From positions 54,368-118,367 of the forward strand of contig QOCQ01000018.1 of NCBI GenBank assembly GCA_003574685.1: DNA of 64,000 nucleotides, read 5' to 3'. How positions within the stretch are numbered: position 1 is the first letter of the stretch; each line of letters starts with the position of its first letter. Shown here one piece after another: positions 18,382 through 26,985 of this stretch. A program made the translations under genes and the position numbers. This stretch comes from Rhodospirillaceae bacterium SYSU D60007 (GTDB taxonomy: Bacteria; Pseudomonadota; Alphaproteobacteria; Reyranellales; Reyranellaceae). Under the pieces are notes generated by a model that saw only the letters and a program-made list of their open reading frames with translations, made no database searches and was not told the DNA's origin.

Positions 18382-19408
18382 CGATTTCAACCCAGTTGGG
18401 ATTCTGGCCCATCGGATACTGCCCGAGTCTCGTCAGCGCACCGGTCGCGGTATCAATGCGATAGCTCGACATGGCATGCGAGAGCTGGCCGACAACCAGC
18501 AGGAAACGGCCGGCAGGATCGATGGCAAAGCCGCGCGGTTGCTTCTCCGTGGGCGTGCGGCCAATCGGAGTCAGCGACCCGTCGACGGGATCGATGCGAA
18601 AGCCGGCCAGGGTGCTCGACGTGCGCTCCGAGGCATAGAGGAAGTTTCCGTCGGGCGTGACGTGCAGGTCGGCAGCCCACGGCTTGCCGTCAAAGTCTGG
18701 TGGAAGGGCGGAGACAGTCTGCTGCCGCTTGAGCTGTCCTGCGCCACTGTTCCAGGCGAACACGTCCACGGAGGCTGCCCGTTCGTTCAGCAGGTAGACG
18801 TGCCGGCCGCCGGGATGGAACACGAAGTGCCGTGGTCCGCCTCCGGGTGATGCCGGCACGGTGGGCGGCGCGTGCGCCGCGAGCGTGCCGGCCGCGGGGT
18901 CGAACCGGAACTGGTGCATGACATCGCTGCCAAGGCTGGTTGCCAGCACGTAGCGGTTCGAGGGATCGGCCTGGATCGCGTGGGCGTTCGGTTCGGTGGT
19001 GACGATCTGCGCGGGCGGCTGCACGACGCCCGACCCGGCAACGGGATTCACCGTCACCTTGTGCCCGCCATACGAGGCCGAAAGCAGAAAGCGGCCGCTT
19101 CGATCGGTGGCGATATACGCCATGCTGTCGGCCAGCGGCCCGTTGCCGATGTGCCGCAGGCGGCCGCTTGCGGCATCGATGGCAAAGCTTACCACCGTAT
19201 ACGGCTCCGACCGTACGCCGACATGGAGGAAGCGCCGGTCGGGCGTCACCGCCATGGGCGTCGTCTGGCCGGGTGTGGCGATGCCGGGCAGCGCCACCCT
19301 CTCGACCAGATCGAGTGCGCCGCTGTTGCCGTCCAGCCGCAGCACGAACACCTCGTTGCTTTCGGCGTTACCGACATAGACGCAGCTCACGGTCTCGGCA
19401 CCAGCCAT
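18368..19408 (-). CDS. Lactonase-type seven-bladed beta-propeller (YbhE/Pgl-like)
   Basis: About 346 residues made of repeating blade units, such as TPDRRFLHVG, TDRSGRFLLSASYGG and DPAGRFLLVVGQLSHAMSSY. This resembles the 6-phosphogluconolactonase/carboxy-cis,cis-muconate cyclase family. The segment GGGPRHFVFHPGGRHVYLLNE is the family hallmark. There is no obvious signal peptide, so it is cytoplasmic. Two adjacent ATGs occur; GGAGG lies 2 bases before the first and 5 before the second, favouring 19408. Whether it acts on phosphogluconolactone or another lactone cannot be told here, because no other pentose-phosphate gene is near. Confidence 0.85.
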   Translation of the reverse strand: MAGAETVSCVYVGNAESNEVFVLRLDGNSGALDLVERVALPGIATPGQTTPMAVTPDRRFLHVGVRSEPYTVVSFAIDAASGRLRHIGNGPLADSMAYIATDRSGRFLLSASYGGHKVTVNPVAGSGVVQPPAQIVTTEPNAHAIQADPSNRYVLATSLGSDVMHQFRFDPAAGTLAAHAPPTVPASPGGGPRHFVFHPGGRHVYLLNERAASVDVFAWNSGAGQLKRQQTVSALPPDFDGKPWAADLHVTPDGNFLYASERTSSTLAGFRIDPVDGSLTPIGRTPTEKQPRGFAIDPAGRFLLVVGQLSHAMSSYRIDTATGALTRLGQYPMGQNPNWVEIVTLP

Positions 19409-19639
19409 CATTTCCTCCGGAGTTCATTCCATGCAGCTATCAGGTGAAGTCGTTTGCTGTCGACGGGGAACGAAAGACCGGGTTGGGCGGCCTGACGGTC
19501 GGACGCCCCGTCAAAGGCGCCCGCTTCCCGGCCTGACGTCATTTGCCTTGCTCCGGGAGGCTGTTGGCCGCCATCATCGGGCGTAATTGTGGCGCGTGAG
19601 CGCGTGCAACTTCACCGCGCGACTGCGAGGGCGTTGAGC

Positions 19640-20620
19640 ATGCGGGCGTTGATCTGCCATCAATGGGGCGGCATCGAGCAGTTGCGGATCGGCGAGGCGC
19701 CGGTCCCGCAGCCTGGCCGCGGCGAGGTGCTGATCCGGGTAAAGGCGACGGCCGTCAACTACGCCGACGCCATCATGGTGGCCGGGCACTACCAGACCAG
19801 GCCGGCGTTGCCTTTCAGCCCGGGGCTCGAAACCGCGGGGGTGATCGAGGCCTGCGGGCCCGAGGTGCAGGCGTTGAAGCCGGGTGACCGGGTCATGGCG
19901 ATCCTCGCCTATGGCGGCCTCGCCGAATACGCCGTGGCGCCAGCCGCCGAGACCTACGCCATTCCCCACGGCTTGAGCTTCGCCGAGGCCGGTGCCTTTC
20001 CGATCGCCTACATATCCAGCCATGTGGCATTGCGCTGGCAGGGTCGACTGGAACCGGGCGAGACGCTGTTGGTGCTTGGCGCCGCGGGCGGCGTCGGTCT
20101 GACCGCGGTGGAGATCGGTAAGGCAATGGGCGCCCGCGTCATCGCAGCGGCCAGCACGGCGGAAAAGCTGGCCGTGGCCACGGCGCACGGCGCAGATGCC
20201 ACGGTGAACTACGCCAGCGAGAAGCTGACCGAGCGGGTGATGGCACTGACCGGCGGCAAGGGCGCCGATGTCTGTTTCGATCCCGTCGGCGGCGAGCTGT
20301 TCGATGCGGCGTTGTCGGCGCTCGGCTGGGGCGGGCGCATCCTGCTGGTCGGCTTCGTCGGCGGCGTACCGCAGATCCCGGCCAATCGTCTCCTGGTCAA
20401 GCATCGCGCCGCGATGGGCTCGTCTCTGCGCTATTTCCGCTGGCACGCACCAGACAAGCTCGCGCAGTCGGTCGCGCAGCTGCTGCGCTGGCATGGCGAA
20501 GGCAAGCTCAGGCCCTGCATCACCCACCGCCTGCCGCTGGAGCGCGCGGTGGAGGGAATCCGCCTGCTGACCGACCGCCAGGCGCACGGCAAGATCGTGG
20601 TCGAGCTGGAGGCCGCATGA
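19640..20620 (+). CDS. NADPH:quinone oxidoreductase (zinc-independent MDR family)
   Basis: A 326-residue medium-chain reductase with the quinone oxidoreductase N-terminus (LRIGEAPVPQPGRGEVLIRV, NYAD) and a Rossmann motif LGAAGGVG. It lacks the zinc-binding Cys set. It reduces quinones or enoyl compounds with NADPH in the cytoplasm; acyl-CoA reductase activity is possible given the operon. ATG 19640 gives the conserved MRALICHQWGG start. The stop overlaps the hydratase start by 4 bases. First gene of a four-gene operon. Confidence 0.88.
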   Translation: MRALICHQWGGIEQLRIGEAPVPQPGRGEVLIRVKATAVNYADAIMVAGHYQTRPALPFSPGLETAGVIEACGPEVQALKPGDRVMAILAYGGLAEYAVAPAAETYAIPHGLSFAEAGAFPIAYISSHVALRWQGRLEPGETLLVLGAAGGVGLTAVEIGKAMGARVIAAASTAEKLAVATAHGADATVNYASEKLTERVMALTGGKGADVCFDPVGGELFDAALSALGWGGRILLVGFVGGVPQIPANRLLVKHRAAMGSSLRYFRWHAPDKLAQSVAQLLRWHGEGKLRPCITHRLPLERAVEGIRLLTDRQAHGKIVVELEAA

Positions 20621-21372
20621 CCGGGATCCATCTCAGCCGTCCGGCCCGTCATGTCGCGCTGATAACCATCGACAACCCGCCGAAGATGAACGCCCTGACC
20701 CGGCCGATGCTGGCCGAGCTCGGCCGCCTGTGGGACGAGCTGGAGCGAGACGACAGCCGCTGCATCGTCGTCACCGGAGCGGGCGAGCGCGCCTTCAGCG
20801 TCGGCGCCGATGTCAGCGGCGATCTGTCAGCCGGGCCCGAGACGGCGCGCATGGTCAACCACGCGCTGCTGAAGACCGACACATACAGAAAGCCGATCGT
20901 CGCCGCGGTGAATGGCGACTGCATTGGCGGCGGCGTCGAGCTGCTGCTGGCCACCGACATCCGCGCCGCGGTGCCAAAGGCGCGCTTTGGCCTGACCGAG
21001 GTCAAGTGGTCGATCTACCCGTTCGGCGGCGCCACCATCAAGCTGGTGCAGCAGATCGGCCATGTGCATGCCATGGATCTGCTGCTGACGGCACGCCTCA
21101 TCGGTGCCGCACAGGCGGCAGCGCTGGGCCTCGTCAACCGCGTGCTGCCGCCGGAGCAGCTGATGGACTGGGCGCTGGAGACGGCGGCGATGATCGCCGG
21201 CAACAGCCCTTCCGCGGTGCAGGCGGTGAAACGCCAGGTCAGCGGCACCATTGCCGCCCATGCGCTCAGCCGCGAGGCGCTGGAGCAGGAGTTGGGCGAC
21301 GCGGTGCGCGCCAGTCCTGATTTCGCCGAAGGTATCGCCGCGTTCCGCGAAAAGCGCCCGCCGCGGTATTGA
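20617..21372 (+). CDS. Enoyl-CoA hydratase/isomerase
   Basis: A 251-residue crotonase-fold protein. Segments that form the oxyanion hole are FSVGADVSG and NGDCIGGGVELLLATDIR; the active-site loop is FGLTEVKWSIYPFGGATIKL. It likely hydrates a trans-2-enoyl-CoA in beta-oxidation or ring-cleavage. It is coupled to the quinone reductase by ATGA and to the acyl-CoA ligase by a 1-base TGATG overlap. The chain length or substrate is unknown. Confidence 0.9.
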   Translation: MTGIHLSRPARHVALITIDNPPKMNALTRPMLAELGRLWDELERDDSRCIVVTGAGERAFSVGADVSGDLSAGPETARMVNHALLKTDTYRKPIVAAVNGDCIGGGVELLLATDIRAAVPKARFGLTEVKWSIYPFGGATIKLVQQIGHVHAMDLLLTARLIGAAQAAALGLVNRVLPPEQLMDWALETAAMIAGNSPSAVQAVKRQVSGTIAAHALSREALEQELGDAVRASPDFAEGIAAFREKRPPRY

Positions 21373-23009
21373 TGACAGCGACCCGGCCGCACAGCCGAAC
21401 CCTCGGCGATCTGATCGACGAGCTGGCGGCGGCGACGCCGCGGGCGCCGGCCCTGGTCAGCGGCGCCGAGCGCCTGGATTTCGCCGCCCTGAAGACGCGG
21501 ACCGACGATGTCGCGCGCGCCCTGCTCGGTCTCGGCATCGGCCGCGGCGATCGGGTGGCATTGCTGTGCTCGAACCGTAGTGAATGGGTGGTGGTCTCGG
21601 TTGCCGCCGCTAGGCTGGGCGCGCCGGTGGCGGCCATCAGCACCTTCAGCAGCCCGCGCGAGTTCGCGTATGCGCTGGAACATTCCGGCGCAAAGGCGCT
21701 GGTCATGCTGAACCGGTTTCGCGGCCGCCATTTCCTGCAGGCGCTCGCCGAGCTCTGCCCGGAGCTGGCGCACTGCCCGCCCGGGGCCTTGCAGAGCGCG
21801 GCGCTGCCGGACTTGCGGACCGTCGTCGTTGTGGACGGCGATGCCTCGCCCGGCACCCCCGGTACCTTCGGCCCGGCCGGGTTTCTGGCGCGCGGCGGCG
21901 GTGTCGATGGCGCGAACCTGGCGCGAGCACAGGCTGCGGTCACAGCGGATGACATCTGCTTCATCCTCTACACGTCGGGCTCCACCGCCGCGCCCAAGGG
22001 CGTCACGCTGGCACACGGGCCATTGCTGGCCAACGGCTTCGACATCGGCGAGCGGCAGCATCTCACGGCCGAGGACCGGCTGTGGCTGGCGGTGCCGCTG
22101 TTCTGGTCGTTCGGCTCGGCCAACGCCATGCCGGCGATCATGACCCATGGCGGCTGCATGGTGCTGCAGGAGGTGTTCGAGCCGGGCGCGGCGCTGGCCT
22201 TGATCGAGCGCGAGCGCTGCAGCGTGTACTACGGCATGGCAAACATGGCGCGCGCCCTGCTGGAGCACCCGGACCATCCCGGACGCCGGCTGGGCGCGAT
22301 GCGCACCGGCCTCACCATCGGTCCGCCGGAGGACATCACGCTCACCATCGAGGCGCTGGGCGCCGCCGAGCTTTGCAACGTCTATGGCTCGACCGAGACC
22401 TACGGCAACTGCGCCGTCTCCGACGCGCACGATCCCCTGCCGCTGCGGCTGGCCACGCAAGGGCTGCCGCTGCCGGGCATGACCATCCGCGCCGTCGATC
22501 CGGCGACCCGCGCACCGCTGCCGTCGGGCGAGATCGGCGAGCTGGCGGTACGCGGCTACATCACGCCGGGCTACTTCCGCGCACCCGAGCTTAATGCCCA
22601 GGCGTTCGACAACGCCGGCTGGTTCTTCACCGGCGATCTTGGCTCGATCGAGCCGGACGGCCGCGTGCGCTTCCGCGGCCGGCTGAAAGAGATGATCAAG
22701 ACCGGTGGCGTCAATGTCGCGCCACTGGAGGTCGAGCATGTCCTGCTGCAACATCCCGACATCGTGCAGGCTCATGTCGTCGGCGTGCCGGATCGGCTGA
22801 AAGGCGAGATCGTCGTTGCCGCCGTCGAGCTGCGGGGCGGCGCCGCGTCCGACGTCGCGGCGATCACGGCCTTCTGCCGCGAGCGGCTGGCAAGCTACAA
22901 GGTGCCTGCCCGGTTCGCCTTTCGCGCGGCAAGCGAGTTCCCGCGCACGCCCACCGGCAAGATCCACAAGCCCGGCCTGCGCCAGCAACTCGCATCGAAC
23001 GACACGTGA
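21372..23009 (+). CDS. AMP-dependent acyl-CoA synthetase/ligase
   Basis: A 545-residue ANL-superfamily enzyme that activates a carboxylic acid to its CoA thioester using ATP. Motifs: P-loop [10 protein letters not shown] at 201-210, [17 protein letters not shown], the hinge [15 protein letters not shown] and the C-terminal [10 protein letters not shown] with the catalytic Lys. ATG 21372 overlaps the hydratase stop; a TTG lies one codon earlier. It supplies the acyl-CoA for the hydratase and MaoC proteins of the same operon. Specificity (aromatic or fatty acid) is not readable. Confidence 0.92.
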   Translation: MTATRPHSRTLGDLIDELAAATPRAPALVSGAERLDFAALKTRTDDVARALLGLGIGRGDRVALLCSNRSEWVVVSVAAARLGAPVAAISTFSSPREFAYALEHSGAKALVMLNRFRGRHFLQALAELCPELAHCPPGALQSAALPDLRTVVVVDGDASPGTPGTFGPAGFLARGGGVDGANLARAQAAVTADDICFILYTSGSTAAPKGVTLAHGPLLANGFDIGERQHLTAEDRLWLAVPLFWSFGSANAMPAIMTHGGCMVLQEVFEPGAALALIERERCSVYYGMANMARALLEHPDHPGRRLGAMRTGLTIGPPEDITLTIEALGAAELCNVYGSTETYGNCAVSDAHDPLPLRLATQGLPLPGMTIRAVDPATRAPLPSGEIGELAVRGYITPGYFRAPELNAQAFDNAGWFFTGDLGSIEPDGRVRFRGRLKEMIKTGGVNVAPLEVEHVLLQHPDIVQAHVVGVPDRLKGEIVVAAVELRGGAASDVAAITAFCRERLASYKVPARFAFRAASEFPRTPTGKIHKPGLRQQLASNDT

Positions 23010-23020
23010 GGGAGGAGCAC

Positions 23021-23476
23021 ATGCCCGGTCTCTACTACGATCAGTTCCATGTCGGGCAGGTGTTCAGGCATCCGATCGGCCGCACAATCACCGAGGCCGA
23101 CAACGTCTGGTTCAGCGCCATGACGCACAACCCCTCGTACCTGCATCTCGACGAGGAGTACTGCCGCAACGAGACCGAGTTCGGCCAGCGGCTGGTCAAT
23201 AGCTGCTTCACACTCTCCCTGATGGTCGGCATCTCGGTCGGCGACACCGTGCTTGGCACCGCCGTCGCCAACCTCGGCTGGGACGACGTGCGCTTTCCCA
23301 GGCCGCTGTTCCACGGTGACACCGTACGGATCGAATCCGAGGTGCTGGAGATGCGCGAGAGCAAGTCGCGGCCGGGCGAAGGCATCGTCATCTTCGCCCA
23401 CCGCGCCTTCAACCAGAAGGGCGAGCTGGTGGCCCATTGCAAGCGCTCATCCCTGATGAGGAAGACACCGGCGTGA
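23021..23476 (+). CDS. MaoC-like (R)-specific hydratase
   Basis: A 151-residue hotdog-fold MaoC dehydratase. The N-terminal pattern ([23 protein letters not shown], with [11 protein letters not shown]) is that of the hydratase group acting on branched or mesaconyl-type acyl-CoAs. The usual hydratase pair D-x-x-x-x-H is seen as a modified [18 protein letters not shown] at 23011-23017 fixes the start at ATG 23021. It is the last gene of the quinone reductase/hydratase/ligase operon. The AT-richer island starts soon after its stop. Confidence 0.87.
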   Translation: MPGLYYDQFHVGQVFRHPIGRTITEADNVWFSAMTHNPSYLHLDEEYCRNETEFGQRLVNSCFTLSLMVGISVGDTVLGTAVANLGWDDVRFPRPLFHGDTVRIESEVLEMRESKSRPGEGIVIFAHRAFNQKGELVAHCKRSSLMRKTPA

Positions 23477-23888
23477 CGACGATCGTGCTCGCCCTGTCGC
23501 AAAGCCAACTGCATGCAGTCAAGCACTCGGCGTAGCCGAGGGCGATATGCTCGCCTCAAAAATATCGGAGTGAGCGGCATGTCACTCCCAGACTACTACC
23601 TGTCGCGTAAATGGGTTGCTGCTTGCGCCATGCACTTAATTGCATAAAATGCACCACTTGCAACTCGGAATGCGATTAAATGCCGGAATGCAGGGGCGGT
23701 GGGCTGGATTGGATGACAATGCTTGCGGTGTGGATTGCGTTTGCAAATCTAGGAAATGGTTTCCCTGAATACGTCCGCGACGGTTTTGGAAACCATCTGC
23801 TCGACTGCAGAACTTTTGAAAGAACGAACTGCTGATTGGGCGCTGGACGGCCTCGCTGGCTACGAGTGCTCTCTGGTAGGGGACGCCA
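23477..23888. other. Gene-poor left part of the AT-richer island
   Basis: About 410 bases with visibly lower GC and many short T/A runs, such as the stretch around 23630-23690. No long open frame on either strand has coding character. An ATG at 23579 opens only a 22-codon frame (MSLPDYYLSR...). An in-frame TAG at 23877-23879 stops the frame of the next gene from extending left. This looks like a recombination scar or decayed upstream coding sequence. I see no transposase, tRNA or direct repeat at its edge. Confidence 0.6.
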
Positions 23889-25148
23889 ATGGCGGCGCAG
23901 TCTACGGATATCCCTGTGCCTCAAGTCGGCGTTGCTGGGTATTTTGTCGATATCGGTATCAAGCATCCAGAGTGGCCACATGGCTTCATCCTAGGGGTGG
24001 AGTGCGATGGAGCGACCTACCATTCATCCAGGTCAGCGCGAGATCGAGATCGGCTGCGCGAAGAAGTGCTGGGAAGACTGGGCTGGAAATTGCACCGCAT
24101 TTGGTCGACTGACTGGTTTACTGATCCGGGGAAGGAGGCGCTGCGTCTGCGCAGCAGCATTCTAGCCCGCCTTGCAGAGTTGAAGAATACGGTCGGTGTA
24201 GCTTTCGCTGAAAGTGCAAGTGTCCCCGAGCGAGCCACACCAGAGGAAGCATGGCGCACAAAAGAGGCAGTATCGGACGAACTCCAACCTGAGGAATTGA
24301 CTTCATCCTCAGAGGAGGAGAGCGTCGCGATAGGAGTGGGTGATAGAGTTCGCGTCCGCTACTTGACCGGATCCGGCAATACGCTTGAAGTAGCCTTGAG
24401 CAACACGAAGAATGATCCGCAAAATGGTATAGTTCATGTCAGTGAGCCACTAGGGACCGCACTAATCGGTGCGGAACAGGGAGATGAAATAGAGGTATTG
24501 GTCGGTAGCTACGTCCGACGTGCGCTCATAGAAAGAGTAACCAAGAGCGACGGATCAATACCTTTCCGGCGTCCGGCAGACGCGCCCCCCGTATCACCAA
24601 GCCAAGGCGAACTCTATCCCCCGAGCACCGATACGGGAAAACCGAAGACGGTGGATGACCTTGACCCTGATCAATTCTATGAGTCCGGCTATAGGAAAGT
24701 GATTCACGCGTACGGTGTGCAGATCATTGATAGGCGAGGGCCGGTCACGTTTCGGCATTTGTGTGACCTCATAGCCCGTGCGCATGGTTTTCAGAGGACT
24801 GGAAGTCAAATCAAGCGCCAAGTTTGGGCGACACTCTCCAAATCTCGCAAATCCAGCAAGTCGCCGAATGGCGAAACAGTGTTTTGGCCCAAGGGATCTG
24901 ATCCCCGCCCTAGCGTTGCATTCAGAGGATTGGATGTAGATGGGTATGTAAGGGTATGGTCAGATGTCCCCTATCCAGAAAAGCTGGGGCTTGCAATTGC
25001 GGTGCTTCGAGGCCGGCGAGTGACCGACCCCACGGCTGCAATCGCCGCAAACATCGGATTAACTAGACTAAGGCAAACTACGAGAGACGAGTTGGAAACC
25101 TTAGTATCGGCAGCACGTAAGAGTATTGCAAGCAGCTCTAACTTGTAG
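23889..25148 (+). CDS. Compact nuclease/GreA-like/DUF3320 protein, N-truncated relative to its family
   Basis: A 419-residue protein matching the C-terminal part of large (often over 1,500 aa) DUF4011/DUF3320 superfamily I helicase proteins. Residues 12-85 are the Vsr-like DUF559 nuclease type (GYFVDIGIKHP, LGVECDGATYHS, RDRDRLREEVLGRLGW, HRIWSTDWF). Residues 147-217 resemble the GreA/GreB C-terminal domain (GDRVRVRY, VSEPLGTALIGAEQGDEIEV). Residues 265-312 are the DUF3320 module. The helicase part is missing, and a stop 12 bases upstream bars extension. AGGGGA stands 8 bases before the ATG, so it could be expressed. Base composition is AT-richer than all neighbours, which suggests recent transfer. 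It is either a decayed remnant or a small stand-alone form. Confidence 0.7.
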   Translation: MAAQSTDIPVPQVGVAGYFVDIGIKHPEWPHGFILGVECDGATYHSSRSARDRDRLREEVLGRLGWKLHRIWSTDWFTDPGKEALRLRSSILARLAELKNTVGVAFAESASVPERATPEEAWRTKEAVSDELQPEELTSSSEEESVAIGVGDRVRVRYLTGSGNTLEVALSNTKNDPQNGIVHVSEPLGTALIGAEQGDEIEVLVGSYVRRALIERVTKSDGSIPFRRPADAPPVSPSQGELYPPSTDTGKPKTVDDLDPDQFYESGYRKVIHAYGVQIIDRRGPVTFRHLCDLIARAHGFQRTGSQIKRQVWATLSKSRKSSKSPNGETVFWPKGSDPRPSVAFRGLDVDGYVRVWSDVPYPEKLGLAIAVLRGRRVTDPTAAIAANIGLTRLRQTTRDELETLVSAARKSIASSSNL

Positions 25149-25206
25149 CCGCTGGGGCCTATTGTTTATTGCTCAAGTGCGGGGCTTCGGCCCATTTCGC
25201 TAAGCC

Positions 25207-25500
25207 CTAGACGTCGGTCACGTCGAAGAAGCGGGTTGAGAGGCCGCCCACCGTCATCTCGGCGAAGCGCTTGATGTCGCCGTTGGCTTCCCGCCAGTCG
25301 CGGTAGGTCTGGTAGTGCTGGCGGCTGGCCCAGCGCATCACCAGCACCACGTTGTCGGGATCGTCCTGGTTCACCGTCACGTCGAGGCTGAGGCAGCCGT
25401 CCTTGTTGCGCGTCTCCGGCAGCGCCTCGCGCAGGGCCTCAAGGACGGTGGCGCCGGTGCCCGGCTTTGCGGTGAACTCAAGCATGACGTAGCAGGGCAT
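25207..25500 (-). CDS. Antibiotic biosynthesis monooxygenase (ABM) domain protein
   Basis: A 97-residue single-domain ABM/dimeric alpha-beta barrel protein of the YgiN/quinol monooxygenase type. Segments GCLSLDVTVNQDDPDNVVLVMRW and RQHYQTYRDW are characteristic. Members oxidise quinols or act on small aromatics without cofactor. It begins 9 bases after the MotB/OmpA-like gene and is probably the last gene of the efp-headed operon. Its functional link to the stator-like pair is unclear. Confidence 0.85.
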   Translation of the reverse strand: MPCYVMLEFTAKPGTGATVLEALREALPETRNKDGCLSLDVTVNQDDPDNVVLVMRWASRQHYQTYRDWREANGDIKRFAEMTVGGLSTRFFDVTDV

Positions 25501-25509
25501 CTCTCATCC

Positions 25510-26982
25510 CTACCGGCTGGTCAGGCGGATTTCGATGCGGCGGTTGCGGGCGCGCGCGGCTTCGGTGTTGTCGTTATCGATGGGTGCGTTGGCCGCGTGG
25601 CCGGCGGCGGCCAGTCGCTCCGGCGGAATGCCCTGGCTCTCGAGGAACTTCACGACTTCGATGGCGCGCGCCGCGGACAGCTCCCAGTTCGAGGGGAAGC
25701 GGTCGGTGCTGATCGGTATCGAATCGGTGTGCCCGTCCACCTGCAGCACCCATTTGATGTCGGGCGGGATCGACGCCGAGATTTCCTTCAGCCGCAGCGC
25801 CAGCTCGGTGATGCGCACGACGCCTTCGGGCTTGAGCTGCGCCGAGCCCTTGTCGAACAGCACTTCCGACTGGAACACGAAGCGGTCGCCCACGACGTTG
25901 ATGCCGGGCTGGTGGCGCAGCGCCTCGCGCATGCGCCCGAAGAACTCCGAGCGGTAGCGCGCCAGCTCCTCGACCTTGCTGGCCAGCGCCCGGTTCAGCC
26001 GCTGGCCGAGATCGACGATCTGGGCCTGCTGCTCCTTCGCCTTGACATCGGCCGCGTCCAGCGCCGCGTTCAGCCGGGCCAGCTCGGTGCGCGTGGCGTT
26101 CAGCTCGGCCGTCATGCGCACCACCGCTGCCTTGGCCTCCGCCGAAAGCTTCTGCTCCTCGGTGAGGTCGTCCCAGAGCTTGCCCTTCTCCTGGTTGGCC
26201 GCGGCCAGCGAGGCGGCCAGCCGGGTCAGCTCCAGCTTCTGCCGGTCGATCTCGCGGCGCAGCGCTTCAGCCGCCTTCTCGGCATCCATTGCTGTCGCGG
26301 CGGCCTGGGTCTCGGCCATCTTCAGGAGCTTCGCCAGCTTGTCGCGATCGCCGGTCAGCACCAGTAGCTCCGCAGCAAGCTTCTCGCGTTCGCTCATGGC
26401 AGCAGCCAGCTCGCGGCCCTGCTGCTCCTGCGCCGCCGTGAGCTCCGTCACCTGCTTTTCCAGCTTCGCCTTGTCGCCGGCCAGCACTTCGGCCTGCTTG
26501 GCCTGCTTCTCCAGTTCGCCGATGCGCGCCGTGAGCCGGCCCTGTTCGACCGTGAAGCCCTCGATGCGCCGTTCGGCGGCGGCCAGATCGCCCGCCAGCT
26601 TGTCGCGCGTCGCGGTCTCGTCGCGCAGCCGCGTGGTGAGCGCCGCGACCTGCTTGTCGAGATCGCCCGCGCGCGTGCGTTCCATGCTGAGCAGGTCGCC
26701 CAGTTGCGCGATCTGCCGATTGAGACTGGAGATCGTCTCGTCGCGCGCAAGCACGTCCTTGTTCAGCTTGTCGATCTTTGTGTCGCGGCTGGAGACGTCG
26801 TTCTTGAGGCGGCCGATCTCGCTGTCGCGCTCGCTCACGGCGCTGCCCAGCGCGAACTGCGCCACCGTGTAGAACGCCAGCATGAACACCAGCACCATCA
26901 GCAGGCTGGCAAGCGCATCGACGTAGCCTGGCCAGGTGTAGTCGGCATACCCGCCGCGCCGGCGAGAGCTGATCGCGGCCAT
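25510..26982 (-). CDS. MotB/OmpA-like peptidoglycan-binding protein with a long coiled coil
   Basis: A 490-residue inner-membrane protein. A single N-terminal helix (about 20-45, YVDALASLLMVLVFMLAFYT) carries Asp22 at the position of the proton-binding Asp of MotB and ExbD. Residues about 48-340 form a very long heptad-rich coiled coil full of Lys/Glu/Gln/Ala. Residues about 360-490 are an OmpA-C peptidoglycan-binding domain (VDGHTDSIPIS, NWELSAARAIEVVKFLESQG, NRRIEIRL). It pairs with the MotA-like gene 3 bases upstream. The arrangement suggests an ion-driven stator-like complex, not flagellar, since no flagellar genes are present. Its role is unknown. Confidence 0.88.
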   Translation of the reverse strand: MAAISSRRRGGYADYTWPGYVDALASLLMVLVFMLAFYTVAQFALGSAVSERDSEIGRLKNDVSSRDTKIDKLNKDVLARDETISSLNRQIAQLGDLLSMERTRAGDLDKQVAALTTRLRDETATRDKLAGDLAAAERRIEGFTVEQGRLTARIGELEKQAKQAEVLAGDKAKLEKQVTELTAAQEQQGRELAAAMSEREKLAAELLVLTGDRDKLAKLLKMAETQAAATAMDAEKAAEALRREIDRQKLELTRLAASLAAANQEKGKLWDDLTEEQKLSAEAKAAVVRMTAELNATRTELARLNAALDAADVKAKEQQAQIVDLGQRLNRALASKVEELARYRSEFFGRMREALRHQPGINVVGDRFVFQSEVLFDKGSAQLKPEGVVRITELALRLKEISASIPPDIKWVLQVDGHTDSIPISTDRFPSNWELSAARAIEVVKFLESQGIPPERLAAAGHAANAPIDNDNTEAARARNRRIEIRLTSR

Positions 26983-26985
26983 GGG

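Noticed and set aside
23477..25206. Insertion sequence or prophage carrying the AT-richer island
   Set aside because: No transposase, integrase, terminal inverted repeat, target duplication or tRNA attachment site is visible at either edge.
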